Source: Phytophthora sp. 'mugwort'
Lineage: Eukaryota; Oomycota; Peronosporomycetes; Peronosporales; Peronosporaceae
Direction of reading: 5' to 3'
Length of the DNA: 64,000 bases
Assembly: GCA_033558025.1 (NCBI GenBank)
Contig: JAUCEF010000006.1
Coordinates: forward strand, 3,658,001 to 3,722,000
Of this stretch, positions 19,901 through 28,098 are shown in pieces (positions within the stretch are counted from its first letter, which is position 1; the number at the start of each line of letters is the position of its first letter). The position numbers and the translations under genes are program-made. The notes beneath the pieces are model-generated. The model was not told the origin of the DNA and did not search any database. It saw nothing but the letters and a program-made list of their open reading frames with translations.

Positions 19901-20971
19901 CGCAACGGCGACAGCATGGTGCTCGTGGTGCTGTACGTGGACGACCTGGTGATTGCGAGCAGTGATGACGACATGCTCAAGGCGACCAAGAGCGCACTAA
20001 GCAAGCGGTTCGAGATGACGGACCTAGGCGAGCTGAGCTACTTTCTCGGAATGGAGATCAAGCAAGACATCAAGGCTGGTGAGGTGACGATGCGGCAGAC
20101 CAAGTTCGCGCGGAGCATCCTGAGCAAGTTCAGCATGGAGAACAGCAAGCCCGTGAAAACGCCGCAGGATCCCGGACTCAAGCTGACCAAGGCTATGTGC
20201 GACGGCGGGTGCAAGCATGATGACACCATGGCAGGCGTGCCTTACCGGAACGCCGTGGGCTGCCTCATGTACTTGATGGTGGGCACCCGACCGGATCTGG
20301 CTGCGGCAGTGGGCACACTGAGTCAGTTCGCTGCAGACCCATGCCCCACGCACTGGCAAGCACTCAAGCGTGTCCTCCGCTACATCCAAGGCACGGCGAC
20401 GTACGGCATCGAGTTTCGCACCAAGGACCAAGACGGCGTCTGCGGCTACTCGGATGCGGACTGGGCGGGTGATGTGGAGTCGCGCCGCAGCACGAGCGGA
20501 TACGCGTTCATAATGAGCGGTGGATGCGTGAGCTGGCGCAGCAAGAAGCAGAGGACGGTGGCACTATCGTCGACGGAAGCCGAGTACATGGCGCTATCGG
20601 AGGCAACACAGGAGGCTGTGTGGCTCAAGGCGTTTCTGTGCGAGATAGGCGAAACCACAGAGGGCAAGGCGATCAAGATCTACGAAGACAACCAAGGATC
20701 CATCGCGCTTGCCAAGAATCCCGAGTTTCACAAGCGTACCAAGCATATCGACATTCGCTACCACTTCGTGCGCGAGAAGGTCGAGGACGGAGAAGTGGTG
20801 CTCGAGTACTGTCCGACGCAAGACATGCTGGCGGACCTGATGACCAAGCCCATTTCAGCGGCGCAGTTCGACTGTCTCCGGAGCAAGCTCGGCATCGAAG
20901 CACCGAAGGCTATCGAGTCGAGTGGGAGTGTTGTCAAGGAGACGCCTCGAGCAGCTGCTGTATACCGGTAG
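16964..20971 (+). CDS. CopA2 polyprotein lacking the first 41 residues, frame open
   Basis: The LTR end is fused to gag codon 34, so primer-binding site and normal start are missing. The first ATG after the LTR initiator is the in-frame Met corresponding to residue 42 (MQMVLEERE), giving 1335 residues. The frame is also open upstream into the LTR, but only from a GTG. Zinc knuckle, protease, integrase, reverse transcriptase and RNase H are all intact. Its T-to-C-type markers (ATC for ATG in the codon before CLAMED, and GAT for GAC in PVDVRL) are shared with the inverted copy at 33147-37189, which has the same junction. It might be translated, but its RNA lacks a place for the tRNA primer. Confidence 0.85.
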   Translation: MQMVLEERELWEVTSGEVKLEHCQTAADQALFRKKSRKALAIICLAMEDSQLPLVRSASGAHDAWSRLEGHFEKKSLANKLFLRRRFFTLMMEEGDDVLQHINKLKTLAEQLDAVGAPVSEDDLVITLLGSLSESYQFLITALESRSDTLTWELVTSRLLHEDMKRKEQGGDGDGAAPGQAFMMRDNKHKGRPSKKNGACHNCGKHGHWIAECPSRIHDNTERQRSQRANVAREDDSGDYLFFVDGDGDAAMAASASGTWLVDSGATQHMAHSKKFMRNYKAFTPVDVRLADDGVVQAIGSGDIVMEMKTPRGIKKGVLTNVWHIPKLTRNLFSIGRFTKDVGSVTFDSDGCFIALNGMKCTIGARDGKLFKLCMTPVRLDEANSASPNGSQGDTKSYLWHLRLGHIGHAGLDAIVKKKLSVGIDLGSASKWETCDGCALGKQTRLSFESTSPKRANELLEVVHSDVCGPMRTPTFGSKRYFVTFIDDKSRYCVVYLVKNKWEVADKFAHFVAFAETQTGKRVKELRSDNGGEYKSDKMAKFCSKRGIVQKFTPPYTPQLNGIAERMNRTLVECARCMLEHASLSKAYWGEAVMTAMFLRNRCPTHALDNDKSPYELWTAKKPLLANLKVFGCHAYVHVAKEKRTKLDARSVRCRFLGYSDHEKAYRFEEIESGRVLVSRDAQFMEDVFDGGRRDYKPKEALVDLQDAEEGTTDKDEQSALDDEDEETARGDEFLPGSKRHPRTQSLEEAVETPSAKRYASENRRQGLDEMSAMARDNDKSFEAAYVVDSVGEMPTTFKSAMESNDARKWKEACDSEYDSLRKNDTWDVVPLPKGRKAIGCRWVFRVKENQAGEIERYKARLVAKGFSQKHGIDYDETFAPVAKFTSIRIVLAMAAKYGLKLHQMDVKTAFLNGVLDEDIYMQQPDGYISEGRPDHVCKLKRALYGLKQSPRMWNHTIDDFMLKLDFDKCETDHCVYVKRNGDSMVLVVLYVDDLVIASSDDDMLKATKSALSKRFEMTDLGELSYFLGMEIKQDIKAGEVTMRQTKFARSILSKFSMENSKPVKTPQDPGLKLTKAMCDGGCKHDDTMAGVPYRNAVGCLMYLMVGTRPDLAAAVGTLSQFAADPCPTHWQALKRVLRYIQGTATYGIEFRTKDQDGVCGYSDADWAGDVESRRSTSGYAFIMSGGCVSWRSKKQRTVALSSTEAEYMALSEATQEAVWLKAFLCEIGETTEGKAIKIYEDNQGSIALAKNPEFHKRTKHIDIRYHFVREKVEDGEVVLEYCPTQDMLADLMTKPISAAQFDCLRSKLGIEAPKAIESSGSVVKETPRAAAVYR

Positions 20972-21241
20972 GATACCGGTATGACCTTCACTCAGTGGCA
21001 CCTCAATCACTCCGGCGATTACGGGACGATGATTACGATGCACGTGGGTACAAGATTGTGGGTACAAGATGGGCATCGACGTGGCGCTCTGCGATTGGCT
21101 GAAGTAGCTCAGTATCCAGTAGAGAATCCAGTAGAGTGTACCCAGTAGGTAGAACTGTAGGCTTAGAGGTAGCAAGGAGTTTGCGAACTAAGGACCTAAA
21201 TCAATCACTTTGCATTTTGCCATCAAGTGACCAAGCCTTTT
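20929..21241 (+). repeat. CopA2 LTR 4 (right end of the array)
   Basis: 313 bp, ending CCTTTT at 21241 and followed by the right TAAGC duplication. It carries one private change, AAGTAGCTC for AAGTAACTC. Confidence 0.93.
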
Positions 21242-21246
21242 TAAGC
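21242..21246. repeat. TAAGC target-site duplication, right copy
   Basis: Partner of 8449-8453; it follows the CCTTTT end of the CopA2 array. Confidence 0.9.
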
Positions 21247-21478
21247 CTACAGTTCTACCTACTGGGTACACTCTACTGGATTCTCTACTGGATATTGAGT
21301 TACTTCAGCCAATCGCAGAGCGCCACGTCGATGCCCATCTTGTACCCACAATCTTGTACCCACGTGCATCGTAATCATCGTCCCGTAATCGCCGGAGTGA
21401 TTGAGGTGCCACTGAGTGAAAGTCATACCGGTATCCTACCGGTATACAGCAGCTGCTCGAGGCGTCTCCTTGACAACA
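21242..21478 (-). repeat. Inverted CopA2 LTR, first ~237 bases (continues from 8373-8453)
   Basis: Minus strand TGTTGTCAAGG to GGCTTA. With 8373-8453 it rebuilds one inverted LTR interrupted at TAAGC (right copy 21242-21246). Its outer end GACAACA abuts CopB body sequence at 21479, the site where the inverted CopA2 entered CopB. Confidence 0.92.
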
Positions 21479-23326
21479 GATGTCGACGACCTGGACTTCG
21501 ACTCGCTCGACATCGACAATGATGGTTTCCGCCAGACGGAGTACACGCAGGCAGGGAAGCGCAAGAGCCGCCCGAGTGACGAAGATGAAGCTGCCAGAAA
21601 ACCGCGAGCTGTGCGTCATCGACCTGGACTGGAAGAAGCAAGTGCGCCGAACTACTCCCCTCCGCACCGAGCAGACGCAGACGAAGAAGAAAAGTCTGGA
21701 GACCAAGATGAAGAATCGACTCCACCAGTTTTTTGGCGTGCAAGTGCCAATGCCGTCGAAGCAGGCGATCTATCGGAGCCGACGACATTCCAAGAAGCGG
21801 TGAACGGCCCCGACCAAGTGCACTGGCGCAAGGCGATTCGTGCTGAGCTCGAATCGATGCGACTTCGTGGTGTGTTTCGTGCTGCCAAGTTGCCTAACGG
21901 ACAACGCGCCATCGGCACCAAGTGGGTGTTCAAGATCAAGCGCAAAGCGGACGGATCGATCGAGAAGTACAAGGCGCGCCTCGTGGCCAAGGGGTTCAAG
22001 CAGAAGTACGGCATCGACTACACCGAGACGTTCTCGCCCGTGGTCAAGTACGTGACGCTGCGCATGATCATCGCGATTGCCAAGTATTTTGACTGGCCCC
22101 TCGACCAACTCGACGTGGTGACAGCTTTCCTGTACGGGATAATGAAAGAACTGGTGTTCTGCGCGGTCCCCGAAGGTGTTGATCTCGACGGTGACTTCGA
22201 CTGCCTGGAATTGGTGAAGGCGATCTACGGTCTCAAGCAAGCTTCGCGCGTGTGGAACGAGACCTTCGACGAGTTCGTGTGCTCCATCGGCTTTCAAGTA
22301 TCGGCGTTCGACCCGTGCCTCTACATCAAGATCGTTGACGGTCACTGCGTGCTAGTGCTGGTCTACGTGGATGACGTGCTGATTACCGGAAGTTCACCCG
22401 AACTGATCTCACGCACGAAGACCGACCTCAAGACACGCTTCGAGATGACCGACAGCGGCAAGTGCGCGTTCGTTCTTGGGATCGAATTGGTGGACGGCCC
22501 GGACGGCAGCGTGACGATGTGTCAGCGCCGCTATGTGGATGACATTCTCAAGCGTTTTGGTATGGACGAGTGCAAGGCCGTGGTGAGTCCCGTCGATATA
22601 AGCACTCGACTGATTTCAAGTGACGCAGCGACCAAGGTGAACGCTCCGTTTCGCGAAGCTGTTGGTGCTCTGATGCACTTGATGACTGCCACGCGCCCGG
22701 ACATCGCGTACGCCGTTGGCTATGCGTCCCGCTTCATGGAGAACCCTCAAGAAGAACACTGGGTTGCGGTCAAGCGTATCTTTCGCTACCTGCAAGGCAC
22801 CAAGACGCATGGGATCTGCTTCAAGCCGGGTGACAACATCGACTTTCGCGGGTACTCGGACGCGGACTGGGCTGGCGACCTCGCGGACCGCAAGTCGACT
22901 TCCGGCTACACGTTCATGCTAATGGGTGCACCAGTGAGCTGGGGAAGCAAGAAGCGGTCAAGTGTTTCGCTGTCTACGAGTGAGGCGGAGTACATCGCAC
23001 TCAGTCTGGCGATCCAAGAGGGCAAGTGGATTCATCGCCTGCTGCGCGAGATTCTGGCGGCCGCTAATGAGACTGGACCCGAGCTCATGATCCGCGAAGA
23101 CAACCAGTCGTGCATCAAGATGACGAAGAACCCAGTAAACCACGGTCGCGCCAAGCACATCGACATCAAGTACCACCACATCCGCGATGAAGTGAAGCGC
23201 GGTGAAGTCAAGCTCGAGTACTGCGAGACTTCTGTGATGCTAGCGGACATCATGACGAAGGCTCTCGCGGGACCACGCCATACGGATCTGACGGCGGCTC
23301 TCGGCATTCGTGGGACTTCGCATTGA
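21479..23326 (+). pseudogene. CopB1 polyprotein C-terminal half (linker-RT-RNase H), 5'-truncated
   Basis: In frame from [11 protein letters not shown] (about residue 731) to the TGA at 23324-23326: acidic linker, GKRKSRP basic run, complete reverse transcriptase ([19 protein letters not shown]), and RNase H ([19 protein letters not shown]). No stop or frameshift. It is the same length as, and nearly identical to, 25878-27725; the only difference I saw is GTCGATATA for GTCGACATA. Upstream is an inverted CopA LTR, so there is no gag, protease or integrase and no promoter of its own. Confidence 0.93.
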
Positions 23327-23333
23327 GGGGGCG

Positions 23334-23683
23334 TATTGACGGTTACCGGTTTGGTATCAGTTATTAGCCGTGAACCGGTTAACCCGAACCGGTCCAATCC
23401 GAACCCACGTTGATTATGGTGATTACGGTAAGTTGTTTACGCCACCGATGATTAGACGAGTAGGATGATTGGACGAACACCGGTGAGTGATGGTTGATTA
23501 GATGCACTAGGTGATAGGACGCAGGGTCGCGTGTCTATAACAGTAGGGTGTAAGCTCCAACAATTCAATCACTTTCGAATCTTCATTCTACCCCTCAAGT
23601 GCCTTCGCTCCGGTCCCGCCGTCTGCGACGTCTCTCCCTCCGCTTCGTACAAGCTTCGTGTCCAAGATCCATACCTTTCATCA
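23334..23683 (+). repeat. CopB1 LTR, shared by two bodies
   Basis: 350 bp, TATTGACGGTTACC to CTTTCATCA. It contains ACCGGT three times near the start and the 13-mer GATGATTRGACGA twice, 4 bases apart. It is the 3' LTR of the fragment at 21479 and the 5' LTR of the next body. Confidence 0.93.
23569..23576 (+). promoter_or_regulatory. Initiator-like element in CopB1 LTR
   Basis: TCACTTTC fits the oomycete initiator; the FPR half is weak here. It is 114 bases before the LTR end, as at 27968 and 42127. The leader to the ATG would be about 117 nt without an earlier ATG. Confidence 0.5.
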
Positions 23684-23699
23684 GGTTATGAGCCCAAGC
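23684..23699 (+). promoter_or_regulatory. Primer-binding site containing the start codon (CopB1)
   Basis: GGTTATGAGCCCAAGC, identical to the CopA site; the polyprotein ATG is at 23688. Confidence 0.8.
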
Positions 23700-26600
23700 A
23701 CCATGTCCTCTGCCCAAGACGCCTCGACCAAGGTCTCCATTGACAAGTTCAACGGGGACAACTACGCGACGTGGAACCGCTACATGCGTGGCGTGTTCCT
23801 GACCAAGTCGACGTGGCATGTCGTGAACCGTGAGACGACGCCAAGCTACACGGACTCGCGGGCCAAGGACGACTACGTCAAGTTGAGCAACATCGCGTTC
23901 GGTCTGATGCTGCTCCATATGGACGCGGACTACCACCATGTGGTCGACGACTGCGAGGAAGCGTGGGTTGCCTGGTCGCGCCTGAAGACGCTGTACGGTG
24001 GTTCGCAGAAGGCTGGACGCATCTACCTGAAGCGCCAACTCTTCAGCATGGAGATGTCGGAAGGCGGCAATGTGTTGCATCATTGCAACGAGGTCCTCAA
24101 CATCAGCGCCAAGCTCAGCAGCATCGGTGCCAAGATGGAGGACGAGGACGTGGCGATCTGCTTGTTGCGCAGCCTCCCCAAGAGCTACGAGAACGTCGTG
24201 CTGAACTTGGAGATGAGCAGCGCTGAACTGCGGTCGCAAGACGTCGTGAAGGTGCTCACGAACGAGCACATCAAGAGACAAGGCGAGAAGACGGCGACGG
24301 TGAAGACGGAGAACGCGGCCAAGGCGTTCAACACCGACCGAGAGTCTCGCCAGTGTACGTACTGCGGAAAAGTGGGGCACACGATTGACAAGTGCTGGAC
24401 CAAGCAGAAGGACGAGAACCGAGGGCCGAGACGCGGCGGCAACGTCCGTGGACGCGGGGCCAACAACATCCAGTGGAGAAACGACAGCAACGGCTACGAC
24501 TACGACTACGATCGAGTAGCGTTCGCGGTTTCACTGGAATGTGGGGTTTCGACGGGCAAGAATGTGTCCGGGATGTGGGCGGTCGACAGCGGCGCAACGC
24601 ACCACATCTGCAACGACAAGACCAAGTTCGTCCATTTGATTGAGCGGAACGAAGGCGAACTTTCGGTGGCCGACGGCAACAAGGCGGCCATCATGGGTGT
24701 GGGGACCATCGTGGAACAAGTGGTTCTGCCCAATGGCGACGAGCGCGAGATCGAGATCAAGAACGCGCTGTACGTGCCAAGCATGAGCAAGAATCTGCTT
24801 TCGGTACCGCAGATCAACAAAAGTGACAAGTTTCAAGTGGTGTTCGACGGCACCAAGATGCAGATTGCGCACAAAGGCTCCAAGCAAGTGGTGGCGACGG
24901 CAAACCTCATGGATGGACTCTACTGGCTTCAGACGCCTCAGCGATCGGCGAATGCGGCGACGAGTGGCAAGACTGTCGACCTGCACGCGCGCATGGGTCA
25001 CGCTCCGGTTGAGGTGCTTCGCAAGATGGTCGACAATCACATGATCAAGGACGCGAAGGCACCTTTCAAGTCGAGCGGACCAAGTCTGTGTCGTGGTTGC
25101 CAGCAAGGTAAAATGGTCCAAAAACCATTCCCAAGCAACCGTGACAAGCATCGCTACGACACATTTGAGCTGCTCCACTTCGACATCTGCGGACCCATGG
25201 AGGAAAACTCGCTTGGCGGCAGCAAGTACCTGCTACTGATCGTGGACGAAGCCAGTGGATGCATGAAGGGTTTCTGCTTAAGTGCCAAGTCGGAGAGCGA
25301 AGACTGCATCAAGACGTACATCATGAAGGTGCAGAAGCAGTTCGGCAAGAAGGTCAAGTTTGTGCGGCACGACGGAGCTCGTGAGTTTGCGACCAACTCG
25401 CTCAACGACTTCTACGAAGACGAAGGCATCGAGCAGCAAACCACGGTTCCGTACGCGCACCAGACGAACGGCACGGCAGAGCGAGCCATCTGAACTATCG
25501 TTACGATCGGCCGCAGCATGCTGCATCACGCTAAGCTGGACAAGTGTTTCTGGGCTGAGGCGGCCATGACTGCCATCTACGTGAAGAATCGTCTGCCGTC
25601 ACCCAAGATCGAGCACAAGACTCCGTTCGAGATCGTTTACAACTCCAAGCCGAGTGTGAAGCACATGCGTGTGTTCGGCTGTCGGACGTACATTCTGACT
25701 CCGAAGGAGAAGCGGCTCAAGTGGGATCCCAAGGCTCGCGCTGGACTGTTCCTGGGTTACGAAGAAGTGTCCAAGGCGTATCGACTTTATGACATCGAGG
25801 CGGGGCAGGTGGTTATCAGTCGCGATGTCAACTTCGATGAGTCGACCTTTGGATTTTCACCGACGATTTCCGATGAAGATGTCGACGACCTGGACTTCGA
25901 CTCGCTCGACATCGACAATGATGGTTTCCGCCAGACGGAGTACACGCAGGCAGGGAAGCGCAAGAGCCGCCCGAGTGACGAAGATGAAGCTGCCAGAAAA
26001 CCGCGAGCTGTGCGTCATCGACCTGGACTGGAAGAAGCAAGTGCGCCGAACTACTCCCCTCCGCACCGAGCAGACGCAGACGAAGAAGAAAAGTCTGGAG
26101 ACCAAGATGAAGAATCGACTCCACCAGTTTTTTGGCGTGCAAGTGCCAATGCCGTCGAAGCAGGCGATCTATCGGAGCCGACGACATTCCAAGAAGCGGT
26201 GAACGGCCCCGACCAAGTGCACTGGCGCAAGGCGATTCGTGCTGAGCTCGAATCGATGCGACTTCGTGGTGTGTTTCGTGCTGCCAAGTTGCCTAACGGA
26301 CAACGCGCCATCGGCACCAAGTGGGTGTTCAAGATCAAGCGCAAAGCGGACGGATCGATCGAGAAGTACAAGGCGCGCCTCGTGGCCAAGGGGTTCAAGC
26401 AGAAGTACGGCATCGACTACACCGAGACGTTCTCGCCCGTGGTCAAGTACGTGACGCTGCGCATGATCATCGCGATTGCCAAGTATTTTGACTGGCCCCT
26501 CGACCAACTCGACGTGGTGACAGCTTTCCTGTACGGGATAATGAAAGAACTGGTGTTCTGCGCGGTCCCCGAAGGTGTTGATCTCGACGGTGACTTCGAC

Positions 26601-27725
26601 TGCCTGGAATTGGTGAAGGCGATCTACGGTCTCAAGCAAGCTTCGCGCGTGTGGAACGAGACCTTCGACGAGTTCGTGTGCTCCATCGGCTTTCAAGTAT
26701 CGGCGTTCGACCCGTGCCTCTACATCAAGATCGTTGACGGTCACTGCGTGCTAGTGCTGGTCTACGTGGATGACGTGCTGATTACCGGAAGTTCACCCGA
26801 ACTGATCTCACGCACGAAGACCGACCTCAAGACACGCTTCGAGATGACCGACAGCGGCAAGTGCGCGTTCGTTCTTGGGATCGAATTGGTGGACGGCCCG
26901 GACGGCAGCGTGACGATGTGTCAGCGCCGCTATGTGGATGACATTCTCAAGCGTTTTGGTATGGACGAGTGCAAGGCCGTGGTGAGTCCCGTCGACATAA
27001 GCACTCGACTGATTTCAAGTGACGCAGCGACCAAGGTGAACGCTCCGTTTCGCGAAGCTGTTGGTGCTCTGATGCACTTGATGACTGCCACGCGCCCGGA
27101 CATCGCGTACGCCGTTGGCTATGCGTCCCGCTTCATGGAGAACCCTCAAGAAGAACACTGGGTTGCGGTCAAGCGTATCTTTCGCTACCTGCAAGGCACC
27201 AAGACGCATGGGATCTGCTTCAAGCCGGGTGACAACATCGACTTTCGCGGGTACTCGGACGCGGACTGGGCTGGCGACCTCGCGGACCGCAAGTCGACTT
27301 CCGGCTACACGTTCATGCTAATGGGTGCACCAGTGAGCTGGGGAAGCAAGAAGCGGTCAAGTGTTTCGCTGTCTACGAGTGAGGCGGAGTACATCGCACT
27401 CAGTCTGGCGATCCAAGAGGGCAAGTGGATTCATCGCCTGCTGCGCGAGATTCTGGCGGCCGCTAATGAGACTGGACCCGAGCTCATGATCCGCGAAGAC
27501 AACCAGTCGTGCATCAAGATGACGAAGAACCCAGTAAACCACGGTCGCGCCAAGCACATCGACATCAAGTACCACCACATCCGCGATGAAGTGAAGCGCG
27601 GTGAAGTCAAGCTCGAGTACTGCGAGACTTCTGTGATGCTAGCGGACATCATGACGAAGGCTCTCGCGGGACCACGCCATACGGATCTGACGGCGGCTCT
27701 CGGCATTCGTGGGACTTCGCATTGA
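23688..27725 (+). pseudogene. CopB1 polyprotein with one nonsense mutation in integrase
   Basis: Full-length body with all domains, but an Arg codon CGA has become TGA at 25491-25493, just after the integrase catalytic Glu (NGTAERAI, then stop). The first product would be 601 residues: gag, knuckle, protease and most of integrase, without reverse transcriptase. Everything downstream to 27725 stays in frame (linker, RT with YVDDVLITG, RNase H). Compared with the intact neighbour at 28087, the first ~3 kb differ at only a few bases, so the nonsense change is very recent. It shares LTRs with both neighbours in a 4.4 kb repeat. Confidence 0.93.
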
Positions 27726-27732
27726 GGGGGCG

Positions 27733-28082
27733 TATTGACGGTTACCGGTTTGGTATCAGTTATTAGCCGTGAACCGGTTAACCCGAACCGGTCCAATCCG
27801 AACCCACGTTGATTATGGTGATTACGGTAAGTTGTTTACGCCACCGATGATTAGACGAGTAGGATGATTGGACGAACACCGGTGAGTGATGGTTGATTAG
27901 ATGCACTAGGTGATAGGACGCAGGGTCGCGTGTCTATAACAGTAGGGTGTAAGCTCCAACAATTCAATCACTTTCGAATCTTCATTCTACCCCTCAAGTG
28001 CCTTCGCTCCGGTCCCGCCGTCTGCGACGTCTCTCCCTCCGCTTCGTACAAGCTTCGTGTCCAAGATCCATACCTTTCATCA
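27733..28082 (+). repeat. CopB1 LTR, shared by two bodies
   Basis: 350 bp; I see no difference from the LTR at 23334. It is the 3' LTR of the nonsense copy and the 5' LTR of the chimeric intact copy. The spacing of 4399 bp between the two LTRs is the array period. Confidence 0.93.
27968..27975 (+). promoter_or_regulatory. Initiator-like element in CopB1 LTR
   Basis: TCACTTTC, 114 bases before the LTR end, upstream of the intact frame at 28087. Confidence 0.5.
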
Positions 28083-28098
28083 GGTTATGAGCCCAAGC
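28083..28098 (+). promoter_or_regulatory. Primer-binding site containing the start codon (CopB1/B2)
   Basis: GGTTATGAGCCCAAGC, with the start ATG at 28087. A second in-frame ATG follows 15 bases downstream (MSPSTM). Confidence 0.8.

Larger units (their letters stand above)
8454..21241 (+). mobile_element. CopA2 tandem array: four LTRs, three bodies, one target duplication pair
   Basis: Order: LTR 8454-8766, full body, LTR 12859-13171, body lacking codons 1-209, LTR 16628-16940, body lacking codons 1-33, LTR 20929-21241. Only the outer ends carry the TAAGC duplication, so the array occupies one integration site. The simplest account is repeated self-insertion into the body followed by recombination between adjacent same-direction LTRs, which removed the left part of each host body. 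The bodies are nearly identical, so the growth is recent. Confidence 0.88.

Noticed and set aside
8454..21241. Array as a CRISPR or satellite repeat
   Set aside because: Repeat units are LTR retrotransposon parts of 3.8-4.4 kb with coding bodies, not short regular repeats with spacers.
24531..25178. Long antisense open frames (about 215-260 codons) opposite CopB gag and integrase, repeated in every copy
   Set aside because: They are shadows of the GC-rich polyprotein codons, lack any recognisable domain, and vary as expected from the sense frame.
28057..28086. Upstream extension of CopB frames from a GTG in U5 ([10 protein letters not shown])
   Set aside because: Nuclear genes of eukaryotes rarely start at GTG, and the first ATG after the initiator is the one in the primer-binding site.
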